Of a stretch of DNA of 64,000 nucleotides, positions 34,418-43,353 are shown in pieces. Positions within the stretch are counted from its first letter, which is position 1. Each line of letters begins with the position of its first letter. This stretch comes from AG25 sp035517615. GTDB lineage: Bacteria > Gemmatimonadota > Gemmatimonadetes > Gemmatimonadales > GWC2-71-9. The stretch spans positions 22,578-86,577 of the forward strand of contig DATIYM010000060.1 in assembly GCA_035517615.1 (NCBI GenBank), given 5' to 3'. The notes under the pieces were generated by a model that saw only the letters and a list, made by a program, of their open reading frames with translations, ran no database searches and was not told where the DNA came from. Both the position numbers and the translations under genes were made by a program.

Positions 34418-36400
34418 GTGTACCGAGAGATCTTCGCGCCCGTCGATAATTCCCAGCACTCTGATTGGACTGTCGACCGCGCGATTGAACTGTGCCGCAA
34501 ATCGGGCGGCAGGATTACCGGGAATCATGTGTACGCCGCGCGGCTGCACGATGTCCGATTCCGCCAGCTCGAGACCGGTCTTCCCGCGCAGTTCCAGACT
34601 CCCGAAGAGATCAAAAAGCAGCGCAAAATCCACGACAAGCTGATCGAAAAAGGGCTGCAGCTCATCGCCGACAGCTTTCTCGACCAGATGGGCAAGCGGT
34701 GTGATGGTGCCGGGGTGCCGCTCACGCGGCAGCTGCTCGAAGGAATCAATTACGAGGAGATCGTCAACGAGGTGAACCGCGGCGCGGGACGGCTGCCGGG
34801 ACTCATCGGCTTCGATCCCAATCGCGCCGCGGGGTACGATGGCGGCGACAAGGTGCGCAGCGACGTCCAGCTGGGCGCGAACGGGCGCATCGTCGCCGAG
34901 GAGGAAGACGCGGCGGCGCGGCTCGTCGGCTCGTCGGGACGGCAGTACGATCTGCTCGCGATCGGCGCGCACGGCCTCGGCCGGCAGCCTCATTCCCAGC
35001 TCGGCGGCGTCGTGGCGCGGGTGCTGAGAAACGTCGAAAAGGACGTCCTCATCACTCGCGATGACAAGGCGTTCGAGGGCGGCCGCCTGCTGGTGTGCAT
35101 CGACGGATCGTCGTACAGCTACAAGGCCATGCGCACGGCGCTCGAGCTGGCGCAGGCGTACGGCTGCTCGCTCTACGTCTGTAGCGCCTTCGACGTGGAG
35201 TATCACCACGTCGTGTTCCACAACATCAAGGACGTGCTGTCGTATCAGGCCTCGAAGGTGTTCAAGTTCGAAGAGCAGGAAGAGCTGCACAACAACATCA
35301 TCGACAAAGGCCTGCTGAAGCTGTGCCAGGCGAACCTCAAGCGGGCCGAGGTGATGGCGCAGGAGTTCCCCGACGTACCCATCAAGACACAGATCCTGAT
35401 CGGCAAGCCATTCCAGGTCATCATGCAGTGGGCCGAGGAAGTGAAGCCGTCGCTGCTGGTGCTGGCGCGCCACGGGGCGCATCGCATCGAGGGCACGGAC
35501 TTGGGGTCACAGGCCGAGAACCTGGTGCGCCTCGCGCCCTGCAACACGCTGCTCGTCGGCACGGTGGGCATCCGCCCCGAAGACATTCCATGGATCGAAG
35601 AGGACGGCCAGGCCGGTCTTCCCTGGGCGCCCGACGCCGAGGTGCGGATTCTCCGCGTGCCACCGTTCGCCCAGGGGATCGCGCGCCGAGCGGTCGAGGA
35701 GTACCTGCTCGAGCAGACAGGGGGTGCGCCCGCGACGGTGACCAACCGCTGGCTCGATGAGGCCATCAAGAAGCTGCTTCCCACACACATGCAGCTCATC
35801 ATGGGCATCGGGACCGCAGAAGAACTCGCCCTCGCCGAAGTGAAGGCCACTGAGCAGCTCAAGGTCACGAAGGTCCAGGGGCACGACGAGGACGACGTAT
35901 CGGACGTGGCGCTGGTCGAGACGCGCTGCCCCGTGACGGGCGTCGTGAGCACGCGCCCGCGCGTGGCCACCGATCCGATCGTGTGGACCGAGGAAGCCTG
36001 GGCGCGGCTCGGGCTCGTACCGCTGATCGCGCGGCCGCTGGCGCGCAACACGGTCGAGCGGTTCGCGCGCAGCCACGAGATCTGGCGCATTACGACGCGC
36101 GTGATGGATGACAACAAGCAGCAGATGATCGAGGCCGACGAGTTCGACGTCGAAACGATGATGGTGATGTTCACCGAGCTGCGCGCCAAGCAGATTCGCG
36201 CCGAAGCCGAAGGACGCGACGCGCTCTCGCCGGAGATGCGGGCGTTCATCGAGACGGCCAAAGCGCAGGGAATCACCCGCTGTCCGATCAAGGATATCGA
36301 AGACAAGATGGGCAAGTGTCCCGTCGACTTTAAAGGCGTCAAGCCGGAAGACGCGAAGCAGGCCGTCGAGCGCCTGCTGCAGGAGCAAGCGGGCGACTGA
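34418..36400 (+). CDS. Double universal-stress-protein domain fused to two PCP_red modules
   Basis: A 660-residue cytoplasmic protein of unusual build. GTG 34418 is chosen because GAGG lies 5 bases upstream and homology begins at YREIFAPVDNS. Two USP-type nucleotide-binding folds (about 1-215, with an insertion, and 221-385: RLLVCIDGSSYSYKAM; LLVLARHGAHRIEGTDLGS) are followed by two PCP_red-like modules (about 408-455, RVPPFAQGIARRAVEEYL; 521-570, LVPLIARPLARNTVERFARS). The tail holds two Cys (ITRCPIKDI; GKCPVDF). It heads the operon leading to a radical-SAM enzyme, a CydA-like protein and cytochromes c. Function not known; a sensor or cofactor chaperone is plausible. Confidence 0.75.
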   Translation: MYREIFAPVDNSQHSDWTVDRAIELCRKSGGRITGNHVYAARLHDVRFRQLETGLPAQFQTPEEIKKQRKIHDKLIEKGLQLIADSFLDQMGKRCDGAGVPLTRQLLEGINYEEIVNEVNRGAGRLPGLIGFDPNRAAGYDGGDKVRSDVQLGANGRIVAEEEDAAARLVGSSGRQYDLLAIGAHGLGRQPHSQLGGVVARVLRNVEKDVLITRDDKAFEGGRLLVCIDGSSYSYKAMRTALELAQAYGCSLYVCSAFDVEYHHVVFHNIKDVLSYQASKVFKFEEQEELHNNIIDKGLLKLCQANLKRAEVMAQEFPDVPIKTQILIGKPFQVIMQWAEEVKPSLLVLARHGAHRIEGTDLGSQAENLVRLAPCNTLLVGTVGIRPEDIPWIEEDGQAGLPWAPDAEVRILRVPPFAQGIARRAVEEYLLEQTGGAPATVTNRWLDEAIKKLLPTHMQLIMGIGTAEELALAEVKATEQLKVTKVQGHDEDDVSDVALVETRCPVTGVVSTRPRVATDPIVWTEEAWARLGLVPLIARPLARNTVERFARSHEIWRITTRVMDDNKQQMIEADEFDVETMMVMFTELRAKQIRAEAEGRDALSPEMRAFIETAKAQGITRCPIKDIEDKMGKCPVDFKGVKPEDAKQAVERLLQEQAGD

Positions 36401-37677
36401 TGGATTTCGTGCCGCACGTGGTGGCCTGGAACCTCACCCGGCGCTGCAATCTCGAGTGCGCGCACTGTTACATCTCGGCCGGACCGGCCGAGAGTGCGAC
36501 GGACGAGCTCGACACGGCGGCGTGTCTCCGGGTGGTGGACGAGCTGCTCGAGATCAACCCGGCGCCCCTCGTGATTCTCTCCGGAGGCGAGCCGCTATTG
36601 CGCGAGGATCTGGCCACGATCGCGCGCTATGCCGTGAAGCGCGGCGCCACCGTAGTCATCGGCACGAACGGCACGCTGCTCACACAGGCGCGGATCGGAC
36701 AGCTGAAAGAGGCGGGAGTTCGCGGCTTCGCGGTGAGCGTGGACTCGTTGCGCCCCTCCTACCACGACAACTTCCGCCACGGGCGCGGAGCGCTCGTCGA
36801 TACGCAGGCCGCGATCGAGCGGCTGCGGCGGGAACGGCTCGACTTCATCGTCCAGACGACCGTCACGACGGGGAATCGCACCGAGCTCGAGCGGATCGTC
36901 GCCTGGTCGGCTGAGCAGGGCGCGGTGTCGTTCAACTGCTACTTCCTCGTTCCCACCGGTCGCGGTACCCGGCTGTCCGACCTTCCCCCAACGGAGTATG
37001 AGGCCGTGCTCGCCGATCTGGCGCGGTGGCAGGGGGAGTACCGCGGCACGATGCTGGTGCGCGCCAAGTGCGCGCCGCACTTCATGCGCCACGTGCATGC
37101 CCGGGACCCCGAGTCGCCGATCCTGAATTACGAGACGCGCTGCCCGTGCGGCACGCAGTACTGCCGCATCACGCCCGACGGCAAGCTGACACCCTGTCCC
37201 TACCTCCCTGAAGTTGCGGGAGACCTGCGGGCCGAGTCGTTCGGCGCGATCTGGCGGGAGTCGCCCCTGTTCCGGCAGTTGCGCGAAGGCCAGCTGGGCG
37301 GGAAGTGCGGTGCGTGCGAGTACCGCGGCGTGTGCGGGGGGTGCCGCGCGCGCGCGTTTGCGACGAGCGGCGACGTGCTCGCCGAGGACCCGTCGTGCAC
37401 CTACGAGCCCGACCCGGGCGCGTCTGTGGTCGTGCCCGCGCGGGACATCACATACGGCTCGGAGTTCGAGTCCGTGCTGGCGTGGAGTCCCGCGGCGCGC
37501 GAGCGAATCGAGCGCATTCCCTCGTTCGTGCGTGGCGTGGTCATGAAGCGAGTGGAGGATTTCGCGCGGCGCCAGGGCGCGCGCGAGATCACGCTTGACA
37601 TGCTGTCCGAAATTCGCAGCGCGATGCCCATCGATTTTTCCAAACGACGGCCGTTCTTCACGGAGGCGCGTGGTTGA
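36400..37677 (+). CDS. Radical SAM/SPASM protein with C-terminal PCP_red domain (NirJ/AhbD-like)
   Basis: A 425-residue radical-SAM enzyme. Cys 16, 20 and 23 (R-R-C-N-L-E-C-A-H-C-Y) hold the catalytic [4Fe-4S] cluster, and ILSGGEPLLRED is the SAM-binding GGE motif. The SPASM region has CPCGTQYC, LTPCPYLP, KCGACEYRGVCGGC and DPSC for auxiliary clusters. A PCP_red domain (about 372-418, RIPSFVRGVVMKRVEDFARR) ends it. The core resembles NirJ/AhbD enzymes of heme d1 and alternative heme synthesis, so tetrapyrrole tailoring is likely; peptide modification cannot be excluded. Its ATG overlaps the upstream stop by one base. Confidence 0.85.
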   Translation: MDFVPHVVAWNLTRRCNLECAHCYISAGPAESATDELDTAACLRVVDELLEINPAPLVILSGGEPLLREDLATIARYAVKRGATVVIGTNGTLLTQARIGQLKEAGVRGFAVSVDSLRPSYHDNFRHGRGALVDTQAAIERLRRERLDFIVQTTVTTGNRTELERIVAWSAEQGAVSFNCYFLVPTGRGTRLSDLPPTEYEAVLADLARWQGEYRGTMLVRAKCAPHFMRHVHARDPESPILNYETRCPCGTQYCRITPDGKLTPCPYLPEVAGDLRAESFGAIWRESPLFRQLREGQLGGKCGACEYRGVCGGCRARAFATSGDVLAEDPSCTYEPDPGASVVVPARDITYGSEFESVLAWSPAARERIERIPSFVRGVVMKRVEDFARRQGAREITLDMLSEIRSAMPIDFSKRRPFFTEARG

Positions 37678-39386
37678 TGGCTGACGGCATGTACATGCTT
37701 GCGGCGGCTGCCGCCGACAGCGTGCGCTCGTACGGGGAATTCCCCGTCATCGGCGCCCGGGCGGCGGTGTGGATCGCGGCCGAGGTGCACCTCATGTTCG
37801 CCGCGTTCGTGCTCGGGGTTCCGATGTTCGCCGTGGTCGCGGAGGCGATCGGGATTTTCGGCGGCGAGGCCCGCTACGACCGGCTGGCGAAGGAATTCAC
37901 GCGGCTCCTGCTCGTCGCCTACAGCGCGACCGCAATCTGGGGCGCGATCCTCGTGTTCCTGCTCTCCACCCTGTATCCCCGGTTCTGGGCGTACCTGACG
38001 GCCGTGTTCGGACCGTCCATGTGGTTGTACGCCGGCCTGTTCTTTCTCGAGTCCTTCACCCTGTACCTGTACTACTACGGGTGGGACCGATGGAAATACG
38101 GCGGCAGCAAGAAGGTGCATCTGGGGCTCGGCGTCCTGCTCAACGTCTGGGGCACGGTGGTGATGCTCATCGCCAACTCGTGGCTCACCTACATGATGTC
38201 CCCGCCGCGAGACATCACCTCCACAACGGACCCGTACTCCATCCGTCTGTGGCACGCGATCGCCAATGCGACGTGGATGCCGATCAACATCCACCGAATC
38301 ATCGCCAACGTCGTGTTCGGCGGCGCGATCGTGGGCGCGTACGCAAGCTACCGGTTCCTCGCCGCGCGGACCGACGAGGAGCGCGCGCACTACGACTGGA
38401 TGGGGTACATCGGGAATTTCATCGCGATGTCGGCGCTAATCGTTCTGCCGTTCGCCGGCTACTACCTGGGCCGCGAGATTTATCAGTACGACCAGTCGAT
38501 GGGCATCACGATGATGGGCGGGTTCATGAGCTGGCTGTGGGTGATCCAGGCGTTCCTGATCGCCGTGCTGTTCCTCGCCGGGAACTACTATCTCTGGATC
38601 GGCATGGGCCGCATCCCCGGCGCCGAGCGGTATCAGGGCTACATCAAGTATCTCCTGATCGTGCTCGTGCTCGGCGCGATCGTCTGGGGCACGCCGCACA
38701 CCATGATCGCCGACTCGAAGGAACTCGCCGCCATGGGTGGCTCGCACCACCCGCTGCTCGGCGCACTCGGCGTGATGAGCGCCAAGAATACCGCCGTGAA
38801 CCTGATGATTCTCGCGACGTTCCTCTCGTTCCTCCTGTACCGGCGCGGGAACAAACAGATCACCGTGCCCTGGGCGCAGACCGGGACGATGATCCAGGCG
38901 GCGATGTTCGCGATCGCCGCGGCGATCGTGCTGTTCTACGGGATCCGGGGCTATTTCGTCGAAGCGATCGTCCGCATCGGATTCAGCGTCTATCAGGTGC
39001 TGGCGGTGCTCGCGTGCATCATCGGCGTGACGATCATCGACACGATGATGGGCCGCGGGGCGAAGACGATGGGTGAGATCCAGTGGGGCAAAATGCCGGC
39101 GCGCTCGCAGTACGCGCTGTTCATTCTCGCCGTGACGTTCACCTGGCTCATGGGCCTGATGGGGTTCGCCCGCTCGGGCATTCGGCAGTACTGGCACGTG
39201 TGGCAGGTGATGGAAGACACGAGCAAGTACGCGGCGACCCCGGCGCTCGGTTACGCCTCGATCGTGATCAGCGTCTGCGTCCTCATCTTCCTCAGTCTCG
39301 TGGGATTCGTGTTCTGGCTCGGCGGGCTCGCCGAGAAATCCACGTACGTGCCGGCCGGGAAGGAGGCTCAGCATGTGGGCCACTAA
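37677..39386 (+). CDS. CydA-like membrane cytochrome (bd-oxidase subunit I homologue)
   Basis: A 569-residue protein with at least 12 hydrophobic segments. It keeps landmarks of CydA: EVHLMFAAFVLGVP (His 38, the b595/d ligand position), FFLESFTLYLYYYGWDR, ANSWLTYMM and INIHRIIANVVFGG (His about 206, the b558 position). The GRQPW quinol-loop motif is absent. No CydB or CydX follows. Instead three c-type cytochrome genes come next, so it may pass electrons between quinol and cytochrome c rather than reduce oxygen alone. Its ATG overlaps the upstream stop (TGATG). Confidence 0.82.
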   Translation: MADGMYMLAAAAADSVRSYGEFPVIGARAAVWIAAEVHLMFAAFVLGVPMFAVVAEAIGIFGGEARYDRLAKEFTRLLLVAYSATAIWGAILVFLLSTLYPRFWAYLTAVFGPSMWLYAGLFFLESFTLYLYYYGWDRWKYGGSKKVHLGLGVLLNVWGTVVMLIANSWLTYMMSPPRDITSTTDPYSIRLWHAIANATWMPINIHRIIANVVFGGAIVGAYASYRFLAARTDEERAHYDWMGYIGNFIAMSALIVLPFAGYYLGREIYQYDQSMGITMMGGFMSWLWVIQAFLIAVLFLAGNYYLWIGMGRIPGAERYQGYIKYLLIVLVLGAIVWGTPHTMIADSKELAAMGGSHHPLLGALGVMSAKNTAVNLMILATFLSFLLYRRGNKQITVPWAQTGTMIQAAMFAIAAAIVLFYGIRGYFVEAIVRIGFSVYQVLAVLACIIGVTIIDTMMGRGAKTMGEIQWGKMPARSQYALFILAVTFTWLMGLMGFARSGIRQYWHVWQVMEDTSKYAATPALGYASIVISVCVLIFLSLVGFVFWLGGLAEKSTYVPAGKEAQHVGH

Positions 39387-40191
39387 CCTGAAGGTGTTCG
39401 GCGTCGTGATCGGCACACTGCTCGTGTATACGCTCGTGTGCAACAAGATCCCGCAGATGCAGTCCGAGGTGCCCGTGAAGCTCGCGCTCGGCCCGAACTC
39501 GACGTCGGACGAGTTGGTGGCGGCGGGCGAGAAGGTGTTCAACGGCATCGGCGGGTGCACGGCCTGTCACGGTTTGGGCACCCGCGCGCCGAACCTGCTC
39601 ACCGATGAAAAGGGCGCGGGCCCGATCGGCGCGCGCTGCGGGAAGCGCGAGGCCGGCAAGGACTGCAAGGCGTATCTGTACGAGTCGCTCGACGAGCCCG
39701 CGAAATTCGTCGTCTCGGGCTACCAGCCCATCATGCCGAAGATTACGGCCATGGTGCCGCCGGAGCAGGCGTGGGCGCTGGTCGCGTTCCTCGAGTCGCA
39801 GGGCGGTACGGTGGACGTGACCGGCGCCGACATCGCGAAGGCCGCCCCCGGAGCGGCGGCACCAGCCGCCACGGGCGGTGGTGGTGGGGGGGGTGGTGGC
39901 GCTGGCGGAGGGTTTGCCGGCGGCAGCACGGATCCGAAGGCGATCATCAAGGAAGCGGGCTGCACCAATTGCCATAAGATCGCGGGCAACGGAGGCGCCA
40001 TCGGCCCGGATCTGACCCATGTCGGCTCGCGCCGCGATGCGGCCGCGATCAAAAAGAAGGTCAGTGATCCGGCGTCCGATGTGACCAAAGGATTCGAGAA
40101 TTTCGCCGGTGTGATGCCCAAGAACTTCGCGACCATGATGAGCCCGGCGCAGCTCGATGCGCTGGCCAATTACCTCGCGAGCCAAAAATGA
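39373..40191 (+). CDS. Diheme c-type cytochrome, membrane anchored
   Basis: A 272-residue protein. An N-terminal membrane anchor (about 5-23) is followed by two class-I cytochrome c domains, with CTACH (62-66) and CTNCH (197-201) and distal Met candidates (PIMPK; GVMPKNF). A Gly/Ala linker (about 155-182) joins them. It overlaps the CydA-like gene by 14 bases and the next gene by 4, so it is probably part of one complex. It is matured by the ccm system at 60-63 kb. Confidence 0.88.
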   Translation: MWATNLKVFGVVIGTLLVYTLVCNKIPQMQSEVPVKLALGPNSTSDELVAAGEKVFNGIGGCTACHGLGTRAPNLLTDEKGAGPIGARCGKREAGKDCKAYLYESLDEPAKFVVSGYQPIMPKITAMVPPEQAWALVAFLESQGGTVDVTGADIAKAAPGAAAPAATGGGGGGGGGAGGGFAGGSTDPKAIIKEAGCTNCHKIAGNGGAIGPDLTHVGSRRDAAAIKKKVSDPASDVTKGFENFAGVMPKNFATMMSPAQLDALANYLASQK

Positions 40192-40988
40192 CCTCCAGGA
40201 ACCCCAAGAGTCGTGGCTTCTTGAGCCATCCATTCTGGCAAGCGGTACTGCTGCTCGTGGGCGCGTTTGTGTTCATCGAATGGATTATCCCGGTGTTCCC
40301 CGGAAGCGCGATCGTCCCGAAGAGTGTGGTGCTGCAGTACATGCTCACCGTGCTCGTGGGCGTGCTCATTTACGTGAGCGACACCGAAGCGCGCTGGGAA
40401 GAGTTCAAGGAGCCGATCAATGCCGCACTGGTCCAGCCGCGGCTCCGGCCCGTGCGGGTGGTGGGCGTGGCCCTCGTGACCCTGCTCGTCGGCTGGATCA
40501 CGTTCGGTGAGGTGCGCACCTCGGTGGCGGCGCCGCCGAACCTGCGCTCGATTCACCCCGCGCCCCCCGGGGAGATCACGTTCCGGGGCAAGACCATAAG
40601 CCTTACCGGACTGAACAACCCGCTGCGCCAGCACGCGGAGTCGCTCCAGGCGTATCTCGCGGAAGGCAAGGAGGTCTACTACCAGAATTGCCTGCCGTGC
40701 CACGGCGACCATCTCGACGGTCTCGGTCATTTTGCCGAGGGATTCAATCCGCTCCCGGCGAACTTCCAGGACAACGGCACCATCGCCCAGCTCACGGAGA
40801 GCTTCGTGTTCTGGCGCGTCGCGAAGGGCGGTCCCGGGCTGCCGCGGGAAGGCACGCCCTGGAACTCGGCGATGCCCGTGTGGGAGAACTTCCTGACGGA
40901 GCATCAGATCTGGACCGTCGTGCTGTTCCTGTACAATCAGACAGGCTGGAAACCGCGGACGTGGGAAAAGACGGGAGGGGAAAAGTGA
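40188..40988 (+). CDS. Membrane-bound monoheme cytochrome c
   Basis: A 266-residue protein with three N-terminal membrane segments (about 17-36, 44-60 and 92-108), then a periplasmic cytochrome domain with CLPCH at 168-172 and the distal Met candidate in SAMPVWE. The arrangement resembles cytochromes attached to bd-like or alternative complexes rather than free electron carriers. It starts at ATG 40188, within the overlap ATGA. Confidence 0.83.
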   Translation: MTSRNPKSRGFLSHPFWQAVLLLVGAFVFIEWIIPVFPGSAIVPKSVVLQYMLTVLVGVLIYVSDTEARWEEFKEPINAALVQPRLRPVRVVGVALVTLLVGWITFGEVRTSVAAPPNLRSIHPAPPGEITFRGKTISLTGLNNPLRQHAESLQAYLAEGKEVYYQNCLPCHGDHLDGLGHFAEGFNPLPANFQDNGTIAQLTESFVFWRVAKGGPGLPREGTPWNSAMPVWENFLTEHQIWTVVLFLYNQTGWKPRTWEKTGGEK

Positions 40989-42556
40989 AAACCGCCTTCC
41001 TGTTGACCGCTGTCTTATCGACCGCCGTTTCATCGGCCGCCGTTGTATCGGCCGCCGCTCAGGACACCACCGCCGGTCACGTCGTCTACACCAAGTGGTG
41101 CGCCGGGTGTCACGGCGATCAAGGCGATGGAAAGGGACCGGGGGGGGCGTACATGCTGCCCCGTCCCCGTGACTTCACGGGGGCGGTCTACAAGATTCGC
41201 ACGACGGCCTCGGGACAGCTTCCCACCGACGCCGATCTGATGCACGCGATCGATGAAGGCCTGCCGGGCTCGGCGATGCCGGCCTGGAAGGCGCGGCTGT
41301 CCGAGACCGATCGCAAGAACGTCATGGCGTACATCAAGACATTCTCGGCGTTCTTCTCGGACACTTCGCAGCACGTGGTGGCGCTCAAGTTCTCGAGTCC
41401 GCCTTCGGGCGGCGGCGATGCCGTGAAGATCGGTCGTCAGTTCTATGATTCGATCCACTGCAACAAGTGCCACGGGGCCGAGGGTCGGGGCGATGGCCCG
41501 TCGGCCTGGGACCTGAAGGACGACCCCGGGGCGCCGATCTTCGCCGCCGACCTCCACCAGAGCTGGCGCTTCCGTGGAGGACCGAGCGTCGAGGAGATCT
41601 ACCGTCGGCTGCGGACCGGACTCGATGGTACGCCGATGCCGTCGTTCTCGGACCTGATCGACCAAAAGTTTCTGACGGACGAGCAGCTGTGGCACCTGGC
41701 CCAGTATGTCCGCTCGCTGTCACCGGAGAAGCCACCGGAGGTGCGCGACGTGATTCACGCGCACCAGGTCACGGGCGAGCTTCCCACGAACCCGAACGAC
41801 TCGGCGTGGAACAAGGCCGACAGCTATTACTTCCCGCTGGTCGGCCAGGTCATTCGCAAGGTGCGCTGGTTCGATCCGGCGGTGAGCGCGGTGTGGGTCC
41901 AGGCGCTCCACAACGGCAAGTCCATCGCGGTCCGGCTCGTGTGGGACGATCGGACGCAGAGCCCCGACACGCTCTGGCTCAAGTTCATGCGGCGCCAGAA
42001 TCAGGTGCTGGCGACCGACGACACCGTGACACCGGCGCTCTGGCCCGATCAGATCGCGATGCAGTTTCCCGTGAAGATTCCCACGGGCACGGACCGGCCG
42101 TACTTCCTGATGGGTACGGGGTCGGATCCGGTATATCAATGGCGCTGGACGAGCCAGCCGCGCCGCGCGATTTCGGGGACTGCGCGAGGCATCGACCGGT
42201 TCGACACGCTCGCGACCGGACCCGGGGGCAAGGACGCCCCGGTCAGCTCGCAGGCGGTCTACGATCACGGCCAGTGGCGCGTTGTACTGTCGCGCTCACT
42301 TGCGACCAGCGATTCCACGCACGAACTTCAGTTTTCGATCGGCCGCGCCATTCCAGTAGCGTTCTTTGCGTGGGACGGCTCGAATGGAGAGCACGACTCG
42401 CGAATGGCGGTCAGCACCTGGTATTTCCTCGCGCTCGATCAACCGACACCTCCGGGAACGTTCATTTCTCCGGTGATTGCGATGGCGGTGACCTTGGGGC
42501 TGGGCATGCTGGTGATCGCGCGCGCCCAGCGTCGAAAAAATTCTGCGAATGCGTAA
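40985..42556 (+). CDS. Diheme cytochrome c fused to an ethylbenzene-dehydrogenase-like heme domain
   Basis: A 523-residue protein starting at GTG 40985 (GTGA overlap). It has a signal peptide ending VSAAAQ and two cytochrome c domains (CAGCH at 39-43, CNKCH at 159-163). A beta-sandwich region at about 270-480 resembles the EB_dh heme b domain of DMSO-reductase-family gamma subunits (AVRLVWDDRTQSPDT; DQIAMQFP). A C-terminal membrane anchor lies at about 492-510. EB_dh-like domains usually serve as heme b modules of molybdo-enzymes, but none is encoded here. It may be the terminal donor in this cytochrome chain. Confidence 0.8.
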   Translation: MKTAFLLTAVLSTAVSSAAVVSAAAQDTTAGHVVYTKWCAGCHGDQGDGKGPGGAYMLPRPRDFTGAVYKIRTTASGQLPTDADLMHAIDEGLPGSAMPAWKARLSETDRKNVMAYIKTFSAFFSDTSQHVVALKFSSPPSGGGDAVKIGRQFYDSIHCNKCHGAEGRGDGPSAWDLKDDPGAPIFAADLHQSWRFRGGPSVEEIYRRLRTGLDGTPMPSFSDLIDQKFLTDEQLWHLAQYVRSLSPEKPPEVRDVIHAHQVTGELPTNPNDSAWNKADSYYFPLVGQVIRKVRWFDPAVSAVWVQALHNGKSIAVRLVWDDRTQSPDTLWLKFMRRQNQVLATDDTVTPALWPDQIAMQFPVKIPTGTDRPYFLMGTGSDPVYQWRWTSQPRRAISGTARGIDRFDTLATGPGGKDAPVSSQAVYDHGQWRVVLSRSLATSDSTHELQFSIGRAIPVAFFAWDGSNGEHDSRMAVSTWYFLALDQPTPPGTFISPVIAMAVTLGLGMLVIARAQRRKNSANA

Positions 42557-42590
42557 ACTTTGAACCAGATCGGAATTCATTAAGGGGGGA

Positions 42591-43340
42591 ATGATGCGTA
42601 CTCTTGGGTCGGTGGCGGCGGTGGGAGGAGCAGCGGGGCTTCTCGTGTTGTTGGCCTGGGCGCCGAATACGACGCCTGCGCCGCATCGTGCTGCCGGGGC
42701 GACGATTTCCGGCAAGATCAAGCTGACCGGAAAGCCGGCGGCGTCGGTCAATCCCGAAATCGACATGAGCGAGGAATCCAAGTGCGCGGCGCAATACAAG
42801 TCCACGCCGCACGAGCAGATCGTCATGGCGAACCCCAACGGCACGCTCGGCAACGTGTTCGTGTACGTAAAGTCCGGCCTGCCGGCGGGCGCGAAGTACC
42901 CAACGCCCACGACACCCGTGACGATCGACCAGCAGGGTTGCCTCTACCATCCCCGGGTGTTCGGGATCATGGTCAACCAGCCGCTCGCCATCAAGAATTC
43001 CGACGGTCTCTTGCACAACATCAAGGCGATGGCGAAGAAGAACCGGCCGTTCAACATCAGCCAGCCCACGAACATGACCACCGACCGCTCGTTCTCGGTG
43101 GAAGAAGTCATGCTCCCCTTCGAGTGCAACGTCCATGGTTGGATGCACGCGTTCGCGGGCGTGCTGCCGCATCCGTTCTTCTCGGTGTCCGGAGCCGACG
43201 GCAGCTTCTCGATCTCCGGCCTGCCAGCGGGCACCTACACGATCGAAGCCTGGCACGAGAAGTACGGGACCCAGACGGCGACGGTGACTGTCGCCGCTAC
43301 GGGGACGAAGACGCAGGACTTCACCTTTACGGCGAAATAA
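42591..43340 (+). CDS. Exported cupredoxin-like protein with carboxypeptidase-regulatory-like tail
   Basis: A 249-residue protein (ATG 42591 or 42594; AAGGGGGG upstream). After a signal segment (about 8-28) it has a cupredoxin-like domain with predicted copper ligands in LLHNIK, and Cys, His and Met in FECNVHGWMHA. A C-terminal beta-sandwich follows (FSISGLPAGTYTIEAWHEK), typical of carboxypeptidase regulatory-like domains. It lies between the cytochromes c and coxB, so it may hand electrons or copper to the oxidase. Confidence 0.78.
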   Translation: MMRTLGSVAAVGGAAGLLVLLAWAPNTTPAPHRAAGATISGKIKLTGKPAASVNPEIDMSEESKCAAQYKSTPHEQIVMANPNGTLGNVFVYVKSGLPAGAKYPTPTTPVTIDQQGCLYHPRVFGIMVNQPLAIKNSDGLLHNIKAMAKKNRPFNISQPTNMTTDRSFSVEEVMLPFECNVHGWMHAFAGVLPHPFFSVSGADGSFSISGLPAGTYTIEAWHEKYGTQTATVTVAATGTKTQDFTFTAK

Positions 43341-43353
43341 GGGGAGACGCGCA

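Noticed and set aside
39880..39930. G-rich run in the diheme cytochrome gene
   Set aside because: It encodes a Gly linker between two cytochrome domains, not an independent repeat or regulatory element.
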